64,000 nucleotides of DNA from Paenibacillus foliorum (GTDB lineage: Bacteria; Bacillota; Bacilli; Paenibacillales; NBRC-103111). Positions 25,173-33,392 of the stretch are shown here, piece after piece. Under the pieces are notes generated by a model that ran no database searches, was not told where the DNA came from, and worked only from the letters and a program-made list of their open reading frames with translations. Position numbers and translations under genes: made by a program. Position 1 is the stretch's first letter. Each line of letters starts with the position of its first letter. The stretch covers positions 1 through 64,000 of the forward strand of contig NZ_WHOD01000082.1 in assembly GCF_013141765.1 (NCBI RefSeq). The letters are read 5' to 3'.

Positions 25173-26750
25173 ATGCGCGTTGAAATAAAAGGAAAATTAA
25201 ACCCAGCATTTCAGGAAATTTTGACTCCAGAAGCATTGGAATTTGTAGCCAGCCTACAGCGTAAGTTCGGCCCAATTCGTAAGGAATTGCTGCAAAAGAG
25301 AGCGGAAAGACAAGCGAAAATCGATGCAGGAGAGCTGCCTGATTTTCTTGCTGAAACCGCAGCTATCCGCTCAGGTGACTGGACAGTAGCCAAGGTGCCG
25401 CAGGATTTGCAGGACCGTAGAGTCGAGATCACCGGACCTGCCGGGGACCGGAAGATGGTTATCAATGCGCTCAATTCCGGAGCAAAAGTGTTTATGCCTG
25501 ATTTTGAAGATGCTAACTCTCCGACTTGGGAGAATTCTGTACAAGGTCAAATCAATCTACGCGATGCCATACTCCGTTCGATTGACTTTGTCAGCCCTGA
25601 GGGGAAGACCTACAAGCTGAATGATGAGGTTGCTGTGCTGATTGCAAGACCCCGTGGCTGGCATTTGGAAGAAAAGCATCTGCAGCTAGACGGTCAACCG
25701 GTTTCGGCCAGTTTATTTGATTTCGGTTTGTACTTTTTTCATAATGCGAAGCAGCTATTGAATAACGGCAGCGGTCCTTACTTCTACCTTCCGAAGCTGG
25801 AAAGCCATCTGGAAGCCCGCTTGTGGAATGATGTTTTCGTATATGCCCAACAAGCGCTAGGTGTTCCGCAAGGAAGCATCAAAGTTACGGTATTGATCGA
25901 AACTATTCTTGGTTCGTTTGAAATGGACGAAATATTGTATGAGCTTCGCGAGCATATTGCAGCATTGAACTGCGGACGCTGGGACTACATTTTCAGCTAC
26001 ATCAAGAAGCTTCGCAACCAGCCTGATGTCATTTTGCCGGATCGGGGTTTAGTTACTATGACCTCCCCGTTCATGAAGGCTTACTCCCTTCTGGCTATCC
26101 AAACCTGCCATAAACGTGCTGCACATTGCATTGGCGGTATGGCTGCGCAAATCCCTATTAAGAACAATCCGGCAGCTAACGAAGAAGCCATGAATAAAGT
26201 ACATGCCGACAAGCTGCGCGAAGCAAGCAATGGCCACGACGGAACATGGGTTGCCCATCCCGGTCTGGTTCCTATTGCCTTGAAAGTATTTAATGAAATC
26301 ATGCCGCAACCTAATCAGGTCGGCAAGCAGTTGAACGACGTGGTAATTACAGCAGCCGATTTGTTAGAGGTACCTACCGGTCCGATTACAGAAACTGGAT
26401 TACGACTTAACGTAAGCGTGGGCATTCAATATGTGGAAGCTTGGCTGAGAGGCAATGGCGCAGTTCCTATCAACAACCTCATGGAGGATGCGGCAACTGC
26501 GGAAATTTCACGTGCTCAAGTGTGGCAATGGATTCGACATCCGAAGGGTGTGCTGGAGGACGGGAGAAAAGTGACCGTTGAGCTATTCGAGCAAATTCTT
26601 CAAGAGGAGCTTGAGAGCATCAAGCAGGCTTGGGGAGAGGATGCTTTCAATAAAGGCAAGTTCGAGCTGGCCAGCAGCTTGTTTGCCAAGATGACCACAG
26701 ACTCGGAATTCGTAGATTTCCTTACGCTGCCGGGATATCGATACTTGTAA
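25173..26750 (+). CDS. aceB: Malate synthase A
   Basis: 525 residues, the usual length of the short A-type enzyme. RPRGWHLEEKH, the GRWDYIFSYIKKLRNQPDV segment and GTWVAHPGLVPIALKVF are family hallmarks, including the active-site arginine and metal-binding acidic residues. It condenses glyoxylate with acetyl-CoA to malate. No isocitrate lyase gene is next to it, which suggests that glyoxylate may come from another source, such as ureide or glycolate breakdown, or that aceA is elsewhere. Start ATG 25173 follows GAGAGGGTG. Confidence 0.96.
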   Translation: MRVEIKGKLNPAFQEILTPEALEFVASLQRKFGPIRKELLQKRAERQAKIDAGELPDFLAETAAIRSGDWTVAKVPQDLQDRRVEITGPAGDRKMVINALNSGAKVFMPDFEDANSPTWENSVQGQINLRDAILRSIDFVSPEGKTYKLNDEVAVLIARPRGWHLEEKHLQLDGQPVSASLFDFGLYFFHNAKQLLNNGSGPYFYLPKLESHLEARLWNDVFVYAQQALGVPQGSIKVTVLIETILGSFEMDEILYELREHIAALNCGRWDYIFSYIKKLRNQPDVILPDRGLVTMTSPFMKAYSLLAIQTCHKRAAHCIGGMAAQIPIKNNPAANEEAMNKVHADKLREASNGHDGTWVAHPGLVPIALKVFNEIMPQPNQVGKQLNDVVITAADLLEVPTGPITETGLRLNVSVGIQYVEAWLRGNGAVPINNLMEDAATAEISRAQVWQWIRHPKGVLEDGRKVTVELFEQILQEELESIKQAWGEDAFNKGKFELASSLFAKMTTDSEFVDFLTLPGYRYL

Positions 26751-26794
26751 TGCAATTCTTCCTTTTAATTATAGCCTCTGTCTATGGTTCGGCA

Positions 26795-27007
26795 CTAAGC
26801 CGTCCTATGGATGGAGGCTTTTTTTGGGCATATAACGGATGTGCATTTATCAAAAGAATTTCCATGTGGTGACATAGTTATCAAATGAACATCCCTAAAG
26901 GAAATGCAGATTGTCATCCCCTCAGGCGCCTGCTTATACTGAAGCCACATTCGTTGATTCCTTGTCAGCTCCATACACTCTTCACAGATTTTGCAACAAA
27001 AGGGCAT
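26795..27007 (-). CDS. Possible 70-residue Cys-rich protein
   Basis: Reading minus strand from ATG 27007, the protein begins MPFCCKICEECMEL with a CxxCxxC pattern and has two more cysteines near the end. The ribosome site is poor and the last codons overlap the aceB terminator. It occupies most of an otherwise empty 309-base gap and also covers the region where a promoter for the flavoprotein genes would be expected. No family was recognised; it may be chance. Confidence 0.25.
   Translation of the reverse strand: MPFCCKICEECMELTRNQRMWLQYKQAPEGMTICISFRDVHLITMSPHGNSFDKCTSVICPKKASIHRTA
26798..26826 (+). terminator. Terminator after aceB
   Basis: AGCCGTCC pairs imperfectly with GGATGGAGGCT and is followed by TTTTTTT at about 26819-26825. 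Confidence 0.7.
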
Positions 27008-27059
27008 CGGGTATCTTCAAAGGAAATAACAGCAAATACTTGAACTTTGGGGGGAGAAC

Positions 27060-27896
27060 ATGAAAGAAACGATTGAGACGCTCATTATAGGAGCAACCTT
27101 CACTGGAATTGGCTTAGCTCACAGATTAGGACATCAAGAAGCGCTGCTTGTGGAACGAACAACCTTGGTTGGTCATGAATTTATTAACTGTTATCGAACA
27201 GGCACAAGCTGGAGCCGACTGCCGGAACATCAGCTTACCCGAGATTTCCAGCAGGAGCTGCTGGTGAGACAGCTGCTGACTTCTGACGGTAAGGTTCATT
27301 TGGGTGGTATCCCTCCTATCCTGTATAAGCTTTTACTCAAAGCCGGTCTATCGGAAGCTGTCCAATTTATGACGGAGCTCATAGAAATTAAGAAGCAGGC
27401 AGATGGTTATGACGTAACATTATTCGATGTGAGTGGTATCCGGACAATACGCGCACATCGGATCGTCGACACAACATCCGATTGCAGATCTGCACCAGGC
27501 AGATTTCCCGCTAAGGCCAAGTCGATTAGTGCAGTGCTGCATCATGTTAAACCAGCAGGTGGACAGCTTATACCGGATGTATTAGATAACCGTATGACCG
27601 CAGGCGCCTTTGCATCTGAGGCTTACCTACAGCTGCCGCTTCCCGCTTCTGCCGATTGGACCGGGGCGAGACAGACATTGCACAATGTTTGGAAGGATAG
27701 ACCTGAGGAGCTGAAGGGCTGGACCATCGCTGCTGTTGCGGACGAATTTACCGTTACACCGACGAGCCGCTTCGAGGAGCTGAAAGAAGGCTGGGTGTGG
27801 CTCCCCTCCTGTGCTTATGACAACCCGCTGGTTGCAATGGATGCAGGCTATGCATATGGAAAAGGAGGCTACCGACATGATGTTGTACCAACGTGA
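27060..27896 (+). CDS. FAD/NAD-binding fold protein, shortened
   Basis: 278 residues behind GGGGGGAGAAC. It opens with ETLIIGATFTGIGLAHRLG, a Rossmann beta-alpha-beta in which GxGxxG has become GATFTG, followed by an acidic end of strand 2 (LLVERT). The second half reads as a reduced flavoprotein without a clear substrate domain. It ends with a 20-base overlap into the next gene, a full-length FAD oxidoreductase, so the two are translated together and may form a complex. Function unknown; FAD binding is uncertain because of the altered glycine motif. Confidence 0.65.
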   Translation: MKETIETLIIGATFTGIGLAHRLGHQEALLVERTTLVGHEFINCYRTGTSWSRLPEHQLTRDFQQELLVRQLLTSDGKVHLGGIPPILYKLLLKAGLSEAVQFMTELIEIKKQADGYDVTLFDVSGIRTIRAHRIVDTTSDCRSAPGRFPAKAKSISAVLHHVKPAGGQLIPDVLDNRMTAGAFASEAYLQLPLPASADWTGARQTLHNVWKDRPEELKGWTIAAVADEFTVTPTSRFEELKEGWVWLPSCAYDNPLVAMDAGYAYGKGGYRHDVVPT

Positions 27897-29754
27897 GCAA
27901 GGAAATGTGATAACCAAGCCATCAGAAAGCACAGCCTTCATTCAGACTTATGACGTTATTGTAGTAGGACTGGGCACAGCGGGCGCTATTGCTGCTATTA
28001 CCGCCGCCAGGAATGGACTGCGCGTGCTTGGACTGGAACGTCTAACCGCAATGGGCGGCGCAGGCACAGTCGGTGCGATTGTAGGGTATTATTACGGCTC
28101 AAAGGGTGGTCTGTTTGAGGAAATAGATACTGAAGTACATCATTTGGACTCCGTTGGCTATACAAAAGCCGGAGGCATAAATGCCGAGCTAAAGAAATAT
28201 GTACTGGATCAGCACGCCTTGGACGCAGGCGTAAGCCTGAAATTTGAGAGTACCGTGATCGGGGTATACATGGAGGGCGCTGCCGCGCAGGGCGTCAGAT
28301 GGATCGGCCCCTGCGGAGTCGAGGAGGCCCGGTGCCATATATTGATCGATGCGTCAGGAGATGCAGAGATAACAACGATGATCGGAGCTGCCAGCAAGAT
28401 GGGGCGAGCTATCGATGGCAAGGTTCAGCCTTATTCTAATCCTGTTATAAGCATACAGAACGAAGCGGTCCGTGTTTTCTACACTGACTCCGGGTATGTC
28501 GATCAAACGAATGCAAGCGATCTGAGTCAAGCTATTATCCGTTCTGCCTGCATGGCTACCCATCTGCCTGATCGTTTCGAGGAATCATGTAAATTCCTTA
28601 AGCTTGCCCCGCAACTGGGAATTCGCGAAGGAAGATTCATCGAAGGAGAGGAGCAGGTTACCTTTGCGAATGTGCTGGAGGACCGACTGTCCGATCAACC
28701 CTTGTTTTACGCTTATTCCAATATTGATAACCATGGTAAAGACATTGCTTTCGAAAGCGAGCTGCAGCAGGATTGGGCCGTAGCTGCAAGCATGTGGGGC
28801 ATTACGATGTCCGTTCCTATTCCACTTGGGGCCATCATTCCCAAAGGTTATGACAATGTCATGGTTGCAGGCCGCTCCTTGGCCATTGACCATGATCTGG
28901 CTGCTTGCGTGCGGATGAAGCGCGATATGCAAAAATGCGGTGAAGCCGCAGCGCTAGCCGCGTTAGTTGCTATTCAGGATCAGCTGCCCTTACGCGATAT
29001 CCCCTACGCGCGCCTGAAGCCGCTGCTGCTGAGAAATGGATGTCTGCGCCCTTCCAATCACGTCCGATTCAAGGAGAGCCTGTCCACTCAGGACGATAGC
29101 ATTACTTCCTTCGGTTGGCTTACTAAACACGAGGAAATTCATGAGGGATTGCGAAGCCTTAAGCCGGGTATCGCAATCTGGTCATCCAAAAGAATAGGCG
29201 CTGCGATCAATGCCACTTTGAGAGGATGGATGTCTCAGCAGGATGATGAGCATTTGCGCAAAAACAGTGCCTTTGCTCTGGCGCTGCAAGGAGATGCCTC
29301 AGCCATCCCTGTACTGAGAGAAATGATGCGGGAACGGGACACATTCGTACCCCAAACAAGCCGTAAATACAATCAAGTACGCGGCTATGCCTCCATATAC
29401 ATGCTTGGTAAGCTCAAGGATACAGAAATTGTGACCGAGCTGCTGGACATTATGCTGAACCGGGAGCAGTTTGTAAATCTCTCTACAGATGTAGAGTTTA
29501 TTAATCATAATGATGAATACTTTTTCCAATACTTCTCCTTCTCCCTTATGGCATTATTCCGTATAGCGGAGCAGCATCCAGAGATTAGGAAGTCTATAGC
29601 AGAGGTTATCGTCCCCCTAGTCCAAGACCCTGAATTCTCTATCATGGTCACCTTGAAGCCAACCAAAGACCTGAACTTCGACATGGCGGAAACCGTTCGC
29701 AGCATTGTGCTTGAGCAATTAGAAAGATGGCAGACGGAGGCTGTACACAGCTAA
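27877..29754 (+). CDS. FAD-dependent oxidoreductase with HEAT-like C-terminus
   Basis: 625 residues from ATG 27877, which has AAAGGAGG eight bases upstream inside the preceding gene. YDVIVVGLGTAGAIAAITAARNG is represented by its GxGxxG motif near residue 28, and GGAGTVGAIVGYYYG near residue 65 fits the FAD_oxidored family (PF12831 type). GYDNVMVAGRSLAIDHDLAA near residue 330 is the conserved C-terminal FAD contact. The last 190 residues form HEAT-like helical repeats (NSAFALALQGDASAIPVL). Such enzymes often sit in polysaccharide-use loci; this one is followed by a sugar ABC transporter. The substrate is unknown. Confidence 0.8.
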   Translation: MMLYQREQGNVITKPSESTAFIQTYDVIVVGLGTAGAIAAITAARNGLRVLGLERLTAMGGAGTVGAIVGYYYGSKGGLFEEIDTEVHHLDSVGYTKAGGINAELKKYVLDQHALDAGVSLKFESTVIGVYMEGAAAQGVRWIGPCGVEEARCHILIDASGDAEITTMIGAASKMGRAIDGKVQPYSNPVISIQNEAVRVFYTDSGYVDQTNASDLSQAIIRSACMATHLPDRFEESCKFLKLAPQLGIREGRFIEGEEQVTFANVLEDRLSDQPLFYAYSNIDNHGKDIAFESELQQDWAVAASMWGITMSVPIPLGAIIPKGYDNVMVAGRSLAIDHDLAACVRMKRDMQKCGEAAALAALVAIQDQLPLRDIPYARLKPLLLRNGCLRPSNHVRFKESLSTQDDSITSFGWLTKHEEIHEGLRSLKPGIAIWSSKRIGAAINATLRGWMSQQDDEHLRKNSAFALALQGDASAIPVLREMMRERDTFVPQTSRKYNQVRGYASIYMLGKLKDTEIVTELLDIMLNREQFVNLSTDVEFINHNDEYFFQYFSFSLMALFRIAEQHPEIRKSIAEVIVPLVQDPEFSIMVTLKPTKDLNFDMAETVRSIVLEQLERWQTEAVHS

Positions 29755-29823
29755 CTTATTCAGCTCCAAACCAGACATTGTCATGAATTGCAAAGCCTGA
29801 GTAGACATTGAATATCGCATTCC

Positions 29824-29843
29824 AAGTATACCTAAGTATACTT
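29824..29843 (+). promoter_or_regulatory. Candidate operator before the sugar transporter genes
   Basis: AAGTATAC is repeated directly ten bases apart and the second copy forms the perfect palindrome AAGTATACTT. It lies about 50 bases before the binding-protein start, a suitable place for the AraC-type regulator encoded downstream. Confidence 0.4.
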
Positions 29844-29890
29844 AGAAGAAGGCCTGTATAAAGAAGAAGATAATCAGGGAGGTCTCGAAC

Positions 29891-31480
29891 TTGAAACGAA
29901 AAATTGGAATCTATACGGTCCTTGTGGCTTTAACAGGAAGCCTGCTTAGCGGATGCTCAGCCTCTAATCAAACAGACTCTGCAGCAGACAAAGCACAGCA
30001 ACCATCGAAAGGCCCGGTTAAGCTCACTTATTGGGTTGCGATGCCTGCCGATGCCGCTCGCTCCTTGAAAAGCTTCAGTGAAGCTTTGGTCTATCAAGAA
30101 ATGGAAAAACGTACAGGCATAAAAGTGGATTTTCAACACCCAGCAGTCGGCAGTGAGAACGAGCAATTTAATCTTATGATCGCCTCCGGTAATCTTCCTG
30201 ACATCATTGAGAGTGATTTCACCAAATATCCGGGAGGTCCTGAGAAAGCGATTTCGGATAAAGTGCTGATCAAATTGAATGAAATTATAGACAAAAATGC
30301 TCCCAACTTAAAAAAATTCTTAGATGAGCATCCCAGCTTCAAGAAAGAAATTGTGACCGACGACGGCAGCATCTATGTCTTTCCTGGCATCGGAATCGGC
30401 AACAACGCCGTATCCAGCGGTCTAGTCCTGCGCAAAGATTGGCTTACTGACTTAGGCTTAACCGTACCTGAAACTATAGATGAATGGACGAATGTACTGC
30501 GGCAGTTCAAGGAAAAGAAAGGCAGCAAAGCTCCATTTACGATCCGTCTATCTGACTTCAATAAAGAGCTGTTTAATGGCGCATATGGTATTGGGTGGGA
30601 GTTTTATCAGGACAATGGGAAAATTAAATACGGTCCTTATGAAGCTGCTTATAAAGATTATTTGACTCAATTGAATGCTTGGTATAAGGAAGGTCTGATT
30701 GACCCTGACTTCGCTACTCAGGATGCCAAGTCCCTGGATGCCAAAATAACGAATAATACTGCAGGCGCCCTTACTGCGGCGGTCGGCGGCGGAATAGGCA
30801 AATATTTGAACGCCATGCAGAGTAAAGATCCGAAATATGATTTGGTCGGAGCTCCCTATCCCGTGCTTCGTAAAGGCGATGAGCCTAAATTCATCAACAA
30901 GCCATATGAATACCGCGGTGGCGGCAGCGCAGGAATAACGCCCTCCAATAAGCATGCTGCTGAAACGGCCAAATGGTTGGATACCTTCTATTCCAATGAA
31001 GGCCATATGTTGAAATCATTCGGCGTGGAAGGCCAAACCTACAATATGGTGAATGGATATCCTAAATATTCAGAACTGATTACTAACAATCCAGATAAGC
31101 TATCTATAGGCGAAGCGATGTCCAAATATTTGCGTGTCGCCCAACCTTCACCTGGACTTGTCGGGGATGATCGCTATGCCGATCAATATTTTGCTCTTAA
31201 GCAGCAGAAGGAAGCTTCCGCCATCTTCAGCAAGCACCAGAAGAATGCAGATGCAATATTGCTGCCACGCATATCCCAATCACCGGAAGAAGCCGGTGAA
31301 TTATCTTCCATTATGGCTGAAATCAATACGTACCAAAGCGAAATGTTCCTGAAATTCGTCATGGGCGCCGAGCCTCTTAGCCAATTTGATAAATATAAAA
31401 ACCAATTGAAAAATCTCAAAATTGAACGCGCCATCGCCCTCAAGCAAGCTGCAATGGAGCGCTATAACAAACGTAAATAG
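29891..31480 (+). CDS. Lipoprotein solute-binding protein of a sugar ABC transporter (LplA-like)
   Basis: 529 residues from TTG 29891 behind AGGGAGG. The lipobox LLSGCSA near residue 22 marks a lipoprotein. The following VKLTYWVAMPADAA, FNLMIASGNLPDIIESDF and WLTDLGLTVPETIDEWTNVL segments are typical of the large family 1 extracellular binding proteins used for oligosaccharides in Paenibacillus (LplA/YtcQ). It delivers ligand to the two permeases downstream. No ATPase is encoded here; a shared MsmX-type ATPase is usual for this group. Confidence 0.92.
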   Translation: MKRKIGIYTVLVALTGSLLSGCSASNQTDSAADKAQQPSKGPVKLTYWVAMPADAARSLKSFSEALVYQEMEKRTGIKVDFQHPAVGSENEQFNLMIASGNLPDIIESDFTKYPGGPEKAISDKVLIKLNEIIDKNAPNLKKFLDEHPSFKKEIVTDDGSIYVFPGIGIGNNAVSSGLVLRKDWLTDLGLTVPETIDEWTNVLRQFKEKKGSKAPFTIRLSDFNKELFNGAYGIGWEFYQDNGKIKYGPYEAAYKDYLTQLNAWYKEGLIDPDFATQDAKSLDAKITNNTAGALTAAVGGGIGKYLNAMQSKDPKYDLVGAPYPVLRKGDEPKFINKPYEYRGGGSAGITPSNKHAAETAKWLDTFYSNEGHMLKSFGVEGQTYNMVNGYPKYSELITNNPDKLSIGEAMSKYLRVAQPSPGLVGDDRYADQYFALKQQKEASAIFSKHQKNADAILLPRISQSPEEAGELSSIMAEINTYQSEMFLKFVMGAEPLSQFDKYKNQLKNLKIERAIALKQAAMERYNKRK

Positions 31481-31556
31481 AAGGCATGTGGCAGGGCGAC
31501 CGCACCGGATGCCCTGCCAGCTTGTTTTCAAGATATTTGGGGGTGAACCTGACATT

Positions 31557-32462
31557 ATGAGAAGTTTGCGGCTTGACTACAGAAAGCATAAGTATTTATA
31601 CCTGATGATTTTCCCCGTATTGCTTTATTATGTATTGTTCCACTATGTGCCGATGTATGGGGCGCTTATCGCCTTTAAGGATTACCGGGTCGCACAAGGC
31701 TTTATGGACAGTCCATGGGTTGGATTCAAGCATTTCCAAAGCTTCTTCGACAGCTACTATTTCGTACGCCTGCTCAAAAATACTTTGCTGCTGAATGTAT
31801 ACCAGCTGTTGTTTGCATTCCCGGCTCCTATTCTATTCGCACTGCTGATCAATGAAATAGGAGGCCGTTACTTCAAACGCATGGTTCAGACCATTACTTA
31901 TCTGCCTCACTTTATTTCCCTTATTATCGTATGCGGAATGATCACTCAATTCGTCGCGAGAGAAGGCGTCATTACCGATCTGCTGGTTTGGTTCGGCATG
32001 GAACGCACGGCACTGCTCGCACATCCAGAATACTTCCGCACCGTCTACATCGCATCGGATATTTGGCAAAGTGTCGGCTGGGGCTCAATCATATATTTAG
32101 CGGCTATTACCGGCATTAACCCTGAGCTATATGAAGCTGCCAAAATCGATGGAGCTAACCGTTGGAAACAGACCTTGAATATTTCACTGCCCGGGATTGC
32201 ACCTATCATCATCATCTTATTTATCCTGAAAATCGGCCATATGCTCGATATCGGTTTTGAAAAAATTATTCTGCTCTATAATCCAAACACCTACGTCACC
32301 GCCGATGTTATCAATACCTTCGTTTACCGCAAGGGTCTTGGCTCTTCGTTCGAGTTCAGCTATGCGACAGCCGTTGGCTTGTTCCAATCCGCAGTCAATT
32401 TCTTGCTGCTGATTGTAGCAAATAAAATAAGCCGTAAGCTTAGCGAAAGCAGCCTATGGTAA
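31557..32462 (+). CDS. Sugar ABC transporter permease (LplB-like)
   Basis: 301 residues from ATG 31557; TTTGGGGGTGA precedes it, and an upstream in-frame start would overlap the previous gene. Six membrane helices; the EAA loop reads YEAAKIDGANRWKQTLNISL. The beginning YLYLMIFPVLLYYVLFHYVP is typical of LplB/YtcP partners in oligosaccharide importers. Confidence 0.93.
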   Translation: MRSLRLDYRKHKYLYLMIFPVLLYYVLFHYVPMYGALIAFKDYRVAQGFMDSPWVGFKHFQSFFDSYYFVRLLKNTLLLNVYQLLFAFPAPILFALLINEIGGRYFKRMVQTITYLPHFISLIIVCGMITQFVAREGVITDLLVWFGMERTALLAHPEYFRTVYIASDIWQSVGWGSIIYLAAITGINPELYEAAKIDGANRWKQTLNISLPGIAPIIIILFILKIGHMLDIGFEKIILLYNPNTYVTADVINTFVYRKGLGSSFEFSYATAVGLFQSAVNFLLLIVANKISRKLSESSLW

Positions 32463-32477
32463 GGAGGATGACCTATC

Positions 32478-33365
32478 TTGAACACCATTCGTAAAAGCAC
32501 CGGAGAAGTGACGTTCTCGGTTATTAATACCTTATTCATGCTGCTGATGGTTGCCATTACACTATATCCCTTTGTTTACGTGCTAATGTCTTCCTTCAGC
32601 GATTCCAGGTTGCTTATGTCACATAACGGAGTTCTACTCTGGCCGCAAGGGTTTACCGTTGAAGCTTATAAGCTTGTATTTCAGAATCCAAACATTATCA
32701 GAGGCTATAGCAACACCTTAATTATTGTTGCACTCGGCACGCTGCTGAACTTAGTATTAACCTGCATGGGAGCCTACGTGCTATCTCGTAAAGGGGTGCC
32801 TTGGACAAACAAAATAATGCTTCTGATTGTGTTTACGATGTTTTTCTCAGGAGGCATGATTCCTTCTTATCTATTGGTAAATAACTGGCTGCATCTTGGC
32901 AATAATCTGCTTGCTCTGATTATACCCGGCCTGATCTCAACCTGGAATTTGATCATTCTCCGCACATCCTTCGGCTCGATCCCTGAAAGTCTCGTTGAAT
33001 CGGCTAAAATGGATGGAGCACAGGATTTTACGATACTGTTTCGTGTTGTGATCCCATTGTCCATGCCTGTCATTGCAGTTATGATCCTATTTTATGGAGT
33101 GAGTCATTGGAATGCCTGGTTTTCAGCTATGCTGTATTTGCGGGATAGAGATTTGTTTCCGCTTCAGCTGATTCTACGGGAAATTTTGATCCAAAACAGC
33201 ACCGATTATATGACCAGTCAATCCTCTGCCGGAGAGGTGGAAGCAGTCGGCGAAAGCATCAAATATGCGACGATTATGGTAGCCACGCTGCCCATTCTAT
33301 TCATCTATCCCTTTATGCAGAAATACTTTGTAAAAGGTGTTATGATTGGGTCTATAAAAGGATAA
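32478..33365 (+). CDS. Sugar ABC transporter permease (LplC/YtcP-like)
   Basis: 295 residues from TTG 32478 behind AAGGAGGATG, 15 bases after the first permease. Six helices; EAA loop VESAKMDGAQDFTILFRVV. The end KYFVKGVMIGSIKG is the family's conserved C-terminus. Forms the channel with the LplB-like protein. Confidence 0.93.
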   Translation: MNTIRKSTGEVTFSVINTLFMLLMVAITLYPFVYVLMSSFSDSRLLMSHNGVLLWPQGFTVEAYKLVFQNPNIIRGYSNTLIIVALGTLLNLVLTCMGAYVLSRKGVPWTNKIMLLIVFTMFFSGGMIPSYLLVNNWLHLGNNLLALIIPGLISTWNLIILRTSFGSIPESLVESAKMDGAQDFTILFRVVIPLSMPVIAVMILFYGVSHWNAWFSAMLYLRDRDLFPLQLILREILIQNSTDYMTSQSSAGEVEAVGESIKYATIMVATLPILFIYPFMQKYFVKGVMIGSIKG

Positions 33366-33392
33366 TGCATAGAACTACGGAGAGTGGTAGCA

